A DNA stretch of 64,000 nucleotides, taken from the NCBI GenBank assembly GCA_963556255.1, contig OY744616.1, positions 15,556,346 to 15,620,345 of the forward strand, in the 5' to 3' direction. Shown piece by piece: positions 10,323-23,900 of the stretch. Position 1 is the stretch's first letter. Each line of letters opens with the position of its first letter. The DNA comes from Allolobophora icterica (lineage: Eukaryota; Annelida; Clitellata; Crassiclitellata; Lumbricidae). A program made the position numbers and the translations under genes. The notes under the pieces are model-generated. The model saw nothing but the letters and a program-made list of their open reading frames with translations, did not search any database and had not been told where the DNA came from.

Positions 10323-11548
10323 TGTAACGCCGACCCCGTAAGGTTACCAGAATGTCCTGAATTTTGTTCCCAAGAATTTCCGAATTTTGGTTCCCTAACG
10401 AGGGTCACGCTTACTCTCACAGGTAACCGGACAAGCTCCGATCCTGTCTGTCGCCAAATTTACCCTTATTATCGTTTTTGTACTAAATCGGATTTTTCAG
10501 GTATCCCGACGGTCACTTCACCGAGTGCCGAAGTCGCGTAAAACTCTCCCAGCCGAGGACGCCGAAGTCGCGTAAAATCCTCCCGGCCGAGTACGCCGAA
10601 AGTGCGTAGAACTTCCCTTGTGTCGAGTACGCCGAAATCGCGTAAAACTCTTCTCAGTGTATAAAACCAAACACTGTCGGATCTTGGAGTTCTTCGAACT
10701 CCAAGAGGGATTTCCTTGCCCGACGCCAAATTTACTCTTGGTTTCAAGGATTTCAGAATTCCAGAAAATGGCTACCTTAAGAAGGTCACCTTTACTCTCA
10801 TGGGTTACCGGACAAGCTCCGATCGCGGAGTTCTTCAAAACCCAAGAGGGACTTTCCTGCCCGTCGCCAAATTCACCCTGGTTTTCGATCTCACACTGAA
10901 TTGGTTTTCCTGTGTATCAACGGTATCCTTCCCCGAGTATTACTCAGCCGTAGATTTCCCACGATCGGGATCTAGACCGCTTCGCGATCAACTGAGGGAT
11001 CCAACCCGCCGGATCGGCGCTGTCGGCCCGTCTCCCAACAGTGAACTTCTTTAGCTGTACTCGGGATCGCCTGATTATATTATTCGAACGCCCCTTTCGT
11101 CCGTAAATATATTTGTACTAACCGGAAACTCGAACTCTGACTCTGTCGTAACCAAAATCACTCGCCTACCACACTGAGTGCAGTATATTTGAATCGGTAA
11201 CTGAATCGCTAACCAACAACGCTGTTGAACAGTATTGCTATGTATGAAGAGTCGAACCAACTCTTCACGTATAAAGCAGCACACCGTGAGGCAGGCTCTA
11301 TGCATCCCAAATTAACGCGTCTGCTCGCTATGCGCTGGCTTTACACCGTCGATCGGGCTTCCCTATCACGGTCGTTACCGGACAGTCGCCTATTGAAATT
11401 AAATAAAAATTAAATGATCGATGCTGGGTCTTCGCATGAAAAATTAAGAGAAACGATGCTGTTCCCTTCGCATGTAAACTGAAAGAAAACGATGCTATTC
11501 GCATAAAATAAATCTTCCCACTTACGCACTGTGGCCTTGACCGCCACA
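10323..11548 (-). repeat. 5' LTR of the gypsy element (inner limit tentative)
   Basis: This is the second copy of the repeat at 778-2003. Its outer end at 11548 is firm: the sequences diverge after CCGCCACA. It contains the same 34-bp repeats and longer modules. Transcription would run leftwards into gag-pol. Confidence 0.65.
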
Positions 11549-11912
11549 TCTTTAAGAACAGATTGTCATTTGATCAGTTAGCAAACCAGTCCCCAGAAAA
11601 CTAGAACAGTCGCCCATGCACACAAGTGGAACCTAACCAAGATATTCCCATCCAAAATTAACAGCATAATGTTCAGTCTCAGCTTTATGCTTTCACTTCT
11701 TTACAGATTTGTCAACTCTAAAGATAAATAAACCTAAGTCGCAAAATGTGAAATTGTGTCTTTGAGCTAGAGATGTTTTCTGTACCCTGTGACCTTGAGG
11801 GTGGGTCTTTATGTGAAGAACATTTAGTATGGATATTATGTTTGCTAAATAGGAGTTGAGCAATTCTCATTCCAGTTAATTGATGTTTTTTTCTTTTTGG
11901 CTTTCTGCACAG
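11549..11912 (+). other. Collagen intron between the gypsy element and exon 1
   Basis: Ordinary AT-rich intron sequence ending in a T-rich tract and CACAG acceptor. I see no other feature. Confidence 0.7.
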
Positions 11913-11999
11913 CAGCAGTATGACTCAGGTTCGATGCCCGAATGTGGAGCCTGCACTCTGGTAGGAGGATGCAAGTGCATCGGAGAAAAGGGCAATCGC
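11913..11999 (+). CDS. Collagen IV exon 1 of window: 7S cysteine segment
   Basis: 87 nt, phase 0 at both ends; acceptor TTCTGCACAG, donor GTGAGT. It encodes [20 protein letters not shown] then KCIGEKGNR. Four cysteines in the pattern C-x2-C-x5-C-x-C are the mark of the N-terminal 7S domain, where four collagen IV molecules join. Two more AGs just inside the exon (11914, 11917) could shift the start by one or two codons. Confidence 0.88.
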
Positions 12000-14900
12000 G
12001 TGAGTACTTGAAGTACTTGTAAAGTAGCTTTCATCATAAAAGCACTTAGTATTGGTTGCTTTGAGAGTATTCAGCAAAGTACTTGTTTAAGTATTACTGC
12101 CGTTATTGCACAAATGTGTCTTTGTTTGTTTGTTTGTTTGTTTGCGTGTTTGTTTGTTTGTCATTAGTACTTCATCATTGTTTTTGTTATGGAGACAGCA
12201 GCAATGCATATAATTATAATTATCACCTCGTATAATTATGGTCCAAATGGTTTCTCTCAGTATTCATTGATGTTTTTTGGTTAAGTTAATTAATTTTTAA
12301 ACAGTTTGACTGCTGAACTTAGCATTGAACTTACCCTATGGAGGACATGTTAACCCATCCCTAGCGGTGGATATATGCTGTCATTTTTCAATGAGATTTA
12401 ATCGGGGTCACAACAGTGCTTGTAACATGATGTGAAGGTAAATCTGTTATTTCTCCATGCCACACATGAGCTGTTTGATGGGGACCTTTTTATTCTCTGG
12501 TACTATATAAAATCAAGTCTGCAAGAGCCAGTACACTCGTTGTGAAGTGCAGTGCTTTGCTTGGTATAGAACTTTGATTGCCACGGGTTACCTTTGCAAG
12601 CATTTACCCTGAGGCTTATAGTATTTGTCAAAATATTCAGCAGCTTGTTTACTGCAGGGGTTTAAGTTTCATACACAAGAAGCAGGGAAGCTGGCGTTGT
12701 CGGCACTAGGTGTTGACCTCATCTGTTTATCCTTATAAAGCTATCACTCCTCTTACTCAGTGGGTCGCTGCTACCCTCCTTTCCTTTCGTTCCAGCCCCC
12801 TCTTGACCTTGGCAGCAAGGGGCCAGCAGCCCTGCCTTTGACATTTGCTTGTGATATATGTAGCCCTTGTAGCTGTGAATGGAGATGTTGGACGCCATTG
12901 CTTGGCCTCTGCCGGTTCATGGACAGAGGCTGTGGTAGGAAGGCCTAAAATGTTAGGTCTTTGCTGGCCTTTCTCAAAGTTGGCTCTTGGGAAGGTCTTC
13001 ACTTTTTGGTCTTTGTGGACTGACCGTGGGTGATGGACTTCTTCTTTGGCCTTTGTTAGTCGACTGTCAGTGATAAGGAGTGGCCTCCACTTTCTTACCT
13101 TTGTTTATCAGCTGTCTGTGATAAAGGGGAAAATGCTTCCGTTTTTGGTATGTTTTGCCTACTGCAAGAGGAGGAGAGACCTTCTCACTTTGACCTTTCT
13201 TAGCCCATACGTAGACACTGCTTGCACTGTTTGATCTGTGTTAATCGGAGGAAGTGGCTAGAAAGCTGTCACTTACTCTTTTTGGCAGGCAAACTAGTTG
13301 TTGGACTTTTGACATCTTTGCAGTTGTTAGGGTGTTAGTCATTTGCGTCCCACTTGGTGTGTTTAGTCTAGTCTGGCCTTATCTTTCTGTCTTTTTCTGA
13401 AGTCTGACTTATCTGTGTAGCCTTGTCTCTGGTCTGGTCTTTGTGTTGTCTGATCTTCTTTTGTCTGTTTTCTCTTGGTTCTTGTCTTGTGCTTTTGCGT
13501 CTTGTCTTGCCGTGTCTTGCTTTCCCATGTCCTGCTCCATGTCTTGTCTTTTCCTCTTGTATTCTTTGTCTAATCTGTACCATTCCATCTGATCCTTTTG
13601 TCTTATCCACTCTGTACCCTTCCAGATGGGACCCTTTGTCTTGACCACTGCAAAACTTTGCACTTTACTTTGATAGTGGGAACGTCTAATGGTTGGTTGC
13701 CAAAAATCTTTAGATCAGTTCTACAACAACATGAGCCAAACTTTTGAAGCCTATTATGGTGAACACTGATACCCTTTGTAATGTTGGCTATAACACTGTT
13801 CTTATTATGGTTCAGTCAATCTGTGGGTACGCCAACCAGTCAGTAATTAAGTAAATCAGTTAAAGAAGTCGGTCAGCCAGCCAGCCAGCCAGTTGAAGTG
13901 GATGGTCTATTTTTGTGGTGCAGTATAGTTGACTCCAAATAGTTTTGTGTTGTCATTGATTTTTGTTTTGCATCTGTGTTCAAATTCAACACTCCTTTTG
14001 ACTTTAATGATGTGTTTACAAGAAGCCTGCATAATTAAGATGTAGCTAATAGGCAAACACTAACGATTTATTATTAATTATTACTTAGTAACTTTTAGCG
14101 TGCAGATGTCTAATGCATGATACATCAACCCGATAGTGCATTAAATAAACGTGGCAATCATCAACATCCAAACCCAAGTGGCAATCGGGTCACCATCCAA
14201 ACCCAACCAGCAATCAGGTCAACATCCAAACCCAACCGGCAATCAGGTCAACATCCAAACCCAAGCGGCAATCAGGTCACCATCCAAACCCAACCGGCAA
14301 TCAGGTCAACATCCAAACCCAACCGGCAATCAGGTCACCATCCAAACCCAACCGGCAATCAGGTCAACATCCAAACCCAACCGGCAATCAGGTCAACATC
14401 CAAACCCAAGCGGCAATCAGATCACCATCCAAACCCAACCGGCAATCAGGTCACCATCCAAACCCAACCGGCAATCAGGTCTACATCCAAACCCAACCGG
14501 CAATCAGGTCAACATCCAAACCCAACCGGCAATCAGGTCACCATCCAAACCCAACCGGCAATCAGGTCAACATCCAAACCCAACCGGCAATCAGGTCAAC
14601 ATCCAAACCCAACCGGCAATCAGGTCAACATCCAAACCCAACCGGCAATCAGGTCAACATCCAAACCCAAGCGGCAATCAGATCACCATCCAAACCCAAC
14701 CGGCAATCAGGTCACCATCCAAACCCAGCCGGCAATCAGGTCAACATCCAAACCCAACCGGTAATCAGGTCAACATCCAAACCCAAGCGGCAATCAGGTC
14801 AACATCCAGATGATCAGTCTGTTGAGACAGAGAGACAGCCTACGGTGGATGAGCAGAGTGAGCAGTACAGGGAGAGAAATACACAATTTAGATACAGCAA

Positions 14901-17900
14901 CTGAAAAGCTCGTTCATCAGCACAAAGTTCTAGTCTTAGGTATGACCAAAGAAAGGCAGTCAGACGACCTTGCTGAATAATGGTATGACTGACGAATAAG
15001 AACTGATTTTAAATACTTTGATTGGTCTTTAGCCACAAGCCCAAATTTCAAATAGATTCTGTGATGAACATTGAACAGGAGGCAAAATCAATGATTTAAC
15101 TCGGTTACAACGAGAGGGATTTGTTTTCCATACATTTTAGTGCACTAAAGTGTTAAGTACAGGATTATATGTTCATACCTTGATTTATTAGTTGTGACAT
15201 GTGTTCTGAACTCTCCGGAGCTTCTGCAGATTGGAATTAGTGGTACCAGTAAGAAGCAAGTTACAGTAATCCAGGCAGCTGGAGACCAATACGTTCGCTA
15301 GAGGTATCCTTGCAGACATGGGACAAATTGTGTGCTAGTCATGAATAATTGAATATGCATATATGACAGATACTTTTGACAGTTTGTAGAAGACGTAATT
15401 GTGTTAAAACAACACCAAGTTAACAACAGCACAAGTTAACAACAGAATCAGCCAGGTCAACAAACAAGTCTAGAGTTTGAAAGATTTAAATCTGTAAAAC
15501 GGAGCAAAAGAAATCGAGTTTTCGATGGGTTTGAAAAAGAGTTTTATTGGCCTCCACCAAAGACTGGACCTACTCAAAGGTAGAAGGCAGCAGCTGTACT
15601 AGTGAAGATTACAAATGCAAATTGAGTATCATTCACACAGAGATGATATCCTAGTGAATAACTGCCAAATACTGTACGTAGTTGAGCGATGTACATCGTT
15701 AACAAGTGACTGGAGGTCACACAATGTACCAGATAAAGGACAAGACTGCAATGGTATGAACTCCTTGTGCCTGTTAAGCACTGAGAGATGGGATAAATGC
15801 ATTGCTTCTGGAATGCTAGAACGAGAGGGATGGTTTTTATTTTTAGTTTCTGTTTAATCTTAAGGAAGATTATTAGCATTTCCCTCCTTCTCTGTCAAAG
15901 CTTGGGTCTGGCACCACCTGAGTAGAGCAGTAGCAAAGTTCAATGATTGTAACTGGTTTGTGGAGTCCGTAAGGTAACAGTATGACGAATATTGAACTAT
16001 CCTGAGCGAACCTGTTGTGTATGAAGTCTACGGTTCAGACAGTTTTTCTCAGTATTTTATGTTTATGACGTGTTTTGCATCTTCCTTGCTTCCAGTTCTC
16101 AGGACTCACTGGAGATGCCTGAGTTATTGGGCGTGTAGGTGGACTGGGATGGCTAGGTAAGGAGCCTGGGTCTAAGCTGTAATTCTAGCATCTGCTGCAA
16201 ATTAGAGATGGTGACTAATAAAAGTTGCCATGAGTGATAAATGTAGTTCTCCGGTGATTTAGAGCTGGATGGATGGCTGGCTGGCTGGCTGGATGGATGG
16301 ATGGATGGAAATCAGCCCCAAGAGTTTGTGTTGTTTTTTCTTCTCTGCTAAAACTGGGCCTTGCCATCAGTAAGGAACCAAGTCAGTAATTAAATCAGTC
16401 AGTCAAAGGATGCTGGTTGAATTTTCTACTCAGTAAGTTGTCAGAGGAAAGAAAAGTGTCAGTTGATGCCAGCCTGACAGTTAGAGATTTTTGAAGAATA
16501 ATATGGCAGTCTTTCTTGTAAAGCGATTGCTGTAGGCAAAAGAGGACACTTCTTTAGCCAGAATCTTAAGATAAAAGCTAATAATAATAAGACAATCGAT
16601 TTGATCAAGAATTCGTACGAACCCTGATTTCTCAGGGTGCGTTGAGTTTGCTTGCGTAGGTTTAGCACCGCCTTACAGTGGTAGCTTTGTTGTGTGATGG
16701 TGAAATGATGTAGTGTGTCAGGTGCAGATGTTTGATACCATTGGCTGTTTCCAAGGCACACATAAATACTAGGTGCTAGAATCTTACAATCTATTCCTCA
16801 AATTTCGTGCATGCCCAGGTGCAACATCGAGAAATCTCCTGTGGAATGTGTACTTCGGTCCGTAGAGTAGGTTGATTTATGATGACAGTAAAAACATGGA
16901 CTGGGGTGTGATGGTAACTGTTGGAAGGCTGGATAGAAACTCTGTTCCTGGAGGAACTGTTTACTGGGAAAGATACTCTGCCTGTGTTCCTGAGACTGTT
17001 GCTGATCACCAGAGTCCTTTGATTTGGGCTTGGTTCTAATTTCCCTTAGCAACGATGACTACCTGGAAATGTGCTAATTTGGATCCATTAGCTGGTCGGG
17101 CTTGCAGTGGTTTTTTGTTAGGTGCATAAGAGTTGCTATATTAAGTTTATTAACTGTTTGATACATACATGCATATTGTGTACATATGCACAATTGCACA
17201 TACATACAACCATACATACATATATATACATACATACATACATGTATGCATGAATACATACTTGCACATATTTGTAAATACATGCATACATGCATATGTG
17301 CAAACATGTATACAGACATGCATACAGTCCCATACATACATACATGCATACATACATAGTACATACATACATACACAGATACATGAATACATACATGCAG
17401 GCATACATAAATACATGCTTACATAATGCATACATACATACATGCATGCAGACATACATACATACTTGCATACACTTGAACCTAGACCAGTTGTTTTAGG
17501 TTTTACTCAGAGGTATTGAGATGCAAATGTGGGCATAGACTACAATTTCTTTTCACCTAAGTTATATCAGTGTGCCAATCACGATGTTCACAAGTCCACC
17601 ACTTGCATCACCGCCACCACCACCACCACCACCACCACCACCACCACCACCACCACCACCACCACCACGTTTTGTAAGTTGAGCCAAGCATTGCTTCCGA
17701 GTACTTCTGATCTAGACCAACACAAATCTGGTGCTGAACTGCAGCTATAATAATATGTAAGGTGAGAACTGAGGGTCACTTCGAAATGAAATCTGAGTCT
17801 TGGTGAGTTTGATGTAAAATGTAGTGACTACACCTGATGAATGTGGAAAATGGTTGTGGTTATCTTAGAACTGAGCATGGTTTGTTTACAGATATGTAGA

Positions 17901-20900
17901 ACCATCAGTTATCTTAGAGGCAAACATGGCTGGTTTACAGATATGTAGAGCCATCACTTTCTCTGACTGCTCGTCTTGATCGGGTTCTTCGATCTCCTGT
18001 GCGTCTCATTGGTCACCTTCCTCAACATGCCCCGGTCTCAGCCTATATGCGTGACACACTACACTGGCTTCCCATCTCGCAACGCATCAGCTATAGAATA
18101 GCTGCGCTGATCTGGCGATGCCTTCTTGGCTGTGCCCTGGTTTACTTACGTGAGCTCTTCTGTCCTGTCTCTCATGTGACTGGCCGCCGAGCCATTCGCT
18201 CTTCTTCTGCAGGTGAGCTTTTGGTTCCTCGTTCTACCACCACAACTAGGCAGCGTCGTGCTTTCTCTGTGGGCGGCCCCTCCATCTGGAATCAACTCCC
18301 ATTGCAGCTACGCTTGTTGCCTAAGAATAGTTCGCTTGTTTTTTATAAGTTACTGAAGTCCAGTTTATATTGCCGTGGTTGAGCTGGGAGCGCTTCTGAG
18401 TAGGTAACTTGAGGGGGCGCTATATTAAATTTTTAAAATGAATGAATGAATGAATCAGTTATCTTAGAAGGGAACATGGCTGGTTTACAGATATGTAGAA
18501 CCATCAGTTATCTTGGAGGTGAACATGTCTGGTTTACAGATGTGTACAACTATTGATAAACGAACCATAACCTGTGGTTTGTCTTTCGTCATTGTGCCAA
18601 TTAAGCCTATCAGAGCTGTCCAAGGATCTCCATCTTCCGTATCTGCTAGGCTTTTTAGCGCAACTCTCGAGTCTGTTAAAGATTTGAGCGTCTAAGGACG
18701 TGTGCTCCAGCATGCACTGGGAAGATCTGTTGTCGGTTAGCAAGTAGCTGGAGGCCAAACCGCTTTGTTTACATTGACTGCTCATGTATGGAGTCTTCAT
18801 TGGCATCTGGAACCTTCATGCTTTGCTCTTGAAGTGCTTGTGTTTGAAGCTGCACTAGAGTTTGCCCAAGTGAAGCACCTGTTATGATGATGGTACGGGT
18901 CAAAGGCAGTGGTCATAATGGACAAAGGTCAAAATCATAATGGACAAAGGTCAAAGGCAAGGGTCATAATGGACAAAGGTCAAAATCATAATGGATAAAG
19001 GTCAAAGGCAATGGTCATAATGGACAAAGGTCAAAATCATAATGGATAAAGGTCAAAGGCAATGGTCATAATGGACAAAGGTCAAAATCATAATGGACAA
19101 AGGTCAAAGGCAATGGTCATAATGGACAAAGGTCAAAATCATAATGGATAAAGGTGAAAGGCAATGGTCATAATGGACAAAGGTCAAAGGCAAAAATGGT
19201 CATAATGGACAAAGGTCAAAGGCAATCGTCATAGTGGACAAAGGTCAAAGGCGGTGGTCATAATGGACAAAGGTCAAAGGCAATAAAGGCAATGGTCGTT
19301 ATGGACACGTTACAAAGAGGAACATTGCCCGTAATTATTGACCAGCAATCGTTCCAACTTCAGCAATGCAGATAACAAACTGCAGCCATAACAATGGCTA
19401 TTGTGGTATAATGTGGCAACAGAGACTATTAGGTCGCTAAACTTTATGTGCTGAGATTTCATGACCTGCCGTTTAACTGTTGAATTGTAAGGGCCGCCAG
19501 AATTTATGATGTAGAATGTGTTGCTAAGCGATGAAACACTGAGATCAAAGATAAGGTTCTTGGTTGTTTTGTTTCTGAAGGAAAGTATAATAAATATAAT
19601 AAGAAAAAGGCATAGAGATAAGTGAGAGTAACATTATCTGGGCTTGTTGCTGATTGAGTTCCGATGTTAGCCTTCTTAAACTGAGGCAACAATGGCATAA
19701 TTTAATGGGGTAATTGTAAATCGACTGCGTAATAGATATAATTGATGTATTTTAATTAGTGCAGAACCAAAACTGCCTGTTATGTGGTAAACTCTTTTCT
19801 GTTGACCCTGTAATCTTTTCTTCTAGCCTTCTATTGTCTTTCGTATCATACTCGTAATCGTAATCGTGATCTCCGATTTTCTAAAGCGCCACTGTAAAGC
19901 CAAGTGCAGAGCACCAGCTTATTCACGAGCACTGCGTCTTTTGATAGTGTACCAGTCTTTTGATAGTGTACCATCGTTCTTGTTGGGTATACCAAAAGCT
20001 AATTGCATCTGCAGTCTGACAGTTACTGGCTCAGAGAAATTATGAAACAAGTCATGTTTTGTATGAAATTATCTATCTTGGGTTTATATTCAGTTTATAA
20101 AGCACTTGGCTTGTTTGTGTAAACATGTGTTAGGTTGATCAGAGGATTGGTTGGCTCTCTTGTTGTGACTGGTTGTTGATTGATTTGCTAATTCACTTTT
20201 TTTAAGTTTGCTGGAATAGATTCTACAGATTAGTACCCGTCTCAGTATAGTCTGGCTTAACGAACACATTGCCAGGCGATTAAACCTTTGTGGCTTTACT
20301 GATCGAATCCTCTGTAGCACTGTTTTTAAAAATCCACTTTGAGGCATCAACCACCGGTGCACAGACTCTTGATCTTTGGAATCTCTGTGAAGAACGTTTA
20401 CGGATTCTCTTTCATCTACTCTTTTCAATACCCTGTTGTTTGTGTTTTTTCTGTGTAGGGTCTTTCTGGGCCATACGGTCCGTCTGGCGCACTCGGCCTG
20501 CCGGGCATGCCTGGTCAAGAAGGTCTCGGAGGGATGAAGGGCATCAAAGGAGAAAGAGGAACCGATGGCTCCCGTGGATTCAAGGGCGACCGGGTAATTA
20601 TAATAATTGCTTATTTACAAACTGAATTTTTTAACAGTAAATTTTTAAAAGTTGCTGTCTGCGGTTACTTACCGGGATTTAATTTCTGGTTCCTTTCCGA
20701 TTCTTTGTCTTGGTACTTACTTGGTATACTTGGTCCTTCCTGTGCAAGTCTGCGCATGGGGCAGTGCAGCTTCTTCACCATATGTATGTATATTCGTTTA
20801 TTATAAATCAACGAAGGATGACACACCGCTTCACAGCTTACAACAGTCTAAAGCTATAATAATAATGATTATAATAAAGTATATATTTCCAGTGCTACAA

Positions 20901-23900
20901 CAAAGAAATGCATAGAGCATATACAAATATAATTATGTGCAAGTGAGGTTTGAAAATCAGCCAGATGGACTGAAGATACTCCTATACAAAAGTAGTGGAA
21001 TGAAATTCTTGTCATCTTTGGGTGGTCTTAATCGTAGCCTTGGTGAAATTACTTAAAGAAGGACTAGCTTGAATGAAACCTTTTCTTACTCAGTGATAAA
21101 AACGTGTGTGTCCACAGTTGCTGCCTAGCAGTTGATAATAACTCTTAGTAAATATTGCATAGTATTATCAGGAAGATCCATCCAGAGGACTTGCCACCCA
21201 ATGGTATTCATTCTAAGTTCTAACACACTTGCAAACTGCTGAAGTTGTCAAAAGTGTTTGTATAGCCTTCTGAGGAACAGTTTATGGGATTGGCTGATTG
21301 TTGATAGGTGTAGAATGGTAGCAACCATGTGCTGTCTCATATTAGTTGCACTCTGTACAGCCTCTAGCTCTGAAGAACCATTGCAGATTTTCCCCTTGTT
21401 AGCCTACAATCTGCAAAATAAGAATAAATATCCTACAATGTAACATGGTGCTGCTGTGATGAAACTTGTATTTTGGTAGAAAAATATGACAGAGTTAGTT
21501 TTTCTTGATGCTGTAATTTTGTTCTTCAACAGGGGAAGACGGGTTTGCCAGGATTTCCTGGAATCAATGGAATACCAGTAAGTAACATGCTTCCTCTTTT
21601 GTGTAACATGGTAGATCATAAGTTTTGATCATTTGGATCATAAGGTGGAGAGGATCATAAGTTTGGATCTGTTTGGATCATAAGGTGGAGAGGTTGAAGA
21701 GCAGAAAATTTTTCTTTTGTCTAGGTTTCAACTAGTCTCATATTCACTTATTTGTGGTATGTGCCAGACCTAGTTTGTCAATATCAGTCCGTTTGCTGGT
21801 CACATAATTATAGTTGAAATCTTATAGGGGTCAAAGGTAAAGAATCGGGGGGGGGGGCAGAGGAATGGGATCATCGTATCTGGCTGTTGAAGTATTTTGA
21901 GTGGCAAGTGTAGGTTTATGGATGGTTGCATTCATTGGGGCTGAGAATTGAGCCTAGTTTCGGATTCATCAATTGGTATACTGGTTTAGGCAGGAAATGG
22001 ATGCTAAGATGGCCAATGCTCACGTTCTCAGAACCAGCCAAGTTATATTTACATTAAACTTTGATTTAGGTGAAAACTTTTCCACCGGAAATTGTTTTAT
22101 TTTCTTCTTGCAAGTTTGTTTACTGTAAGTGGTCTTAATGGCAGGGAGTGGCCTGCAGACGAATATTGTTATGCTGTCTCACTTTGCAGTTATTATTACA
22201 AATCGTGCATATGCGGTATGATTACACAGGGAGAACTTCTTATCACTAGGCTATAACATATCTCCAATTAACTCTTGCAATTAGCTTCGGCCATTGGGGC
22301 ATATCTTTTAGAGCAAGACATTGGGACATATCTTTGAGAACAAGCCGTTTGCTTTTTCACTGTCTGGGTTTGTTTGTTTTTTATGTGAAGTAGATAGGCC
22401 TATCGGTTGGCCAATCCCTGGGGCGGGTCTTTCTTTTTACCAGCTGATGCCTCACCAGTAACATTAAGAGTCTGAAGTTGAAGTGTCTGTGCTATTAAGG
22501 TTTGAGATTGGAGGCGTTTTTTAAAGGTGCAAAGCCACAATGCACTTCCTTAGATAAAAAGAAACTGTTCTTGCAGTCAGCCAGTGTTTCTCCTTGAACT
22601 TTTAGCCTAAAATACTGGTTGTTAATCGTGTTTTTTTTATTTTGCTTAATGTTTATACCTTCAAAAATTTCATCATCATCAGGATCCGTGGGCCAAATGC
22701 ATGATCTATCAGTTTTTTCCAAAGTCCCCCCCGTCTTGTGCTAATATTCTTAAGCTGTGCAGATCTTGTTTACACCAATCTTCGATGTCGTCTCCACTCT
22801 CTGTTAGGTCTGCCCCTTGCCCATTTCCATCCATAGTTCCCATCATCACAGTTTTTATTTTTCTATTGTCATCCATTCTACATATATGCCCAAATAGACT
22901 TAGTTCTCTCCTCATTATTGTTTGCATTAGATCTTTCTTTACATTCAGAATTTATTAATTAACGAATTTATACCATCTAATTTATACCAGCTAAAATGTT
23001 TAGGCTACATTTGATTATCCTTTATGAACAAATTGCAGATTAGTTCAACTTAACCTACCTATAAATCTATGTAAACTATTATGAACCTTCAATTAAACCT
23101 ATTTAATAACAACTTGTTCCAGTTGAAATTGTTCACATGGATTATAGGCTTTTGAGTTATGTTCCACATATTTCATTTAGAAATTGAAACTATTCAACTC
23201 CTAATGATATTTGCATGTCCCAGAACCCATGAGTGAGATGCTGGTGCTTTTGATAATTTTTCCAGAGAGTTGCTGGAGATAGGTAATTACTAGATGGTTG
23301 CTAATTACAAACACTAATACAATCAGCCACTCTCATGGGGGGGGGGGGGCAGAGCGGACCTTTATTATGCCACTGTTGATAAATGTTGGTCCTGTATGGG
23401 CACAATATGGGCACAATGAAGCTGACTACCAGTGAAGAACACTGAAGGTTTGTGTTGGAGGCTCAAAAGGAATTTGGGGAACCCTCGGCACCCCTGTGGG
23501 TAGGTATGTCCCTCAAGACTTCAACTCAGCGCATGGGTGCTTTTACTGTATCTTTTTGGGAACATTTTTGAGCATATACAATTATACATCATACATACTT
23601 GACCAAGCTGAACATACATTTTCAGCCGATGTTAAATGGAACTTGTTTACTGTGTAGAGCAGCCAGACAGCTATGTGTGATTTGCTTTCTGACATCATTA
23701 AGAGCTGCTACATAAGTGTCTGCAAATCATGAGACATGCATGGATACATTAAAACGAACATGACTGATACAAAAGATAATTAGAAGAGAAGTTTTATTCA
23801 TTGCATCTGTAGAAACGGATGTAGTATATTGTAAGGATAATTTTATTGTTGTTAATTCCTCTTTGATCCTTAACGCCTTAACGATGGGCTGCGTTGGTTT

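Larger units (their letters stand above)
778..11548 (-). mobile_element. Ty3/gypsy (Metaviridae-type) LTR retrotransposon, apparently full length
   Basis: Order on the minus strand: 5' LTR (11548 to about 10323), leader, one gag-pol frame (9913-2849), an 850-base 3' untranslated part with repeats, a polypurine tract, then the 3' LTR (2003 to about 778). The integrase lies downstream of RNase H, which is the gypsy gene order. No env-like frame is present. The apparent identity of the two LTRs and the intact frame suggest recent insertion. The 11548 end lies 364 bases before collagen exon 1, so the element sits in the preceding intron. The target duplication cannot be checked because the other end is joined to another copy. 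Confidence 0.85.
12000..20458 (+). other. Collagen intron 1 (8.5 kb)
   Basis: It holds a TTTG microsatellite (12121-12160), a pyrimidine-rich low-complexity tract (13360-13640), a 29-bp satellite, a 54-nt collagen-like exon relic (16103-16156), GGCT/GGAT repeats (16268-16309), CATA and CAC microsatellites, a LINE inside a 49-bp array, a 51-bp satellite and a LINE/SINE tail. No additional exon of the right phase was found. Confidence 0.8.

Noticed and set aside
14117..14813. Two long frames (over 210 codons) with Gln/Pro/Asn repeats
   Set aside because: They run through the 29-bp satellite. A stop-free 29-bp unit keeps several frames open; there is no start context, splice logic or variation pattern of a gene.
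17136..17499. Cys/Tyr/Met-rich and His/Tyr/Ile-rich frames on both strands
   Set aside because: They arise from the CATA/TGCA microsatellite.
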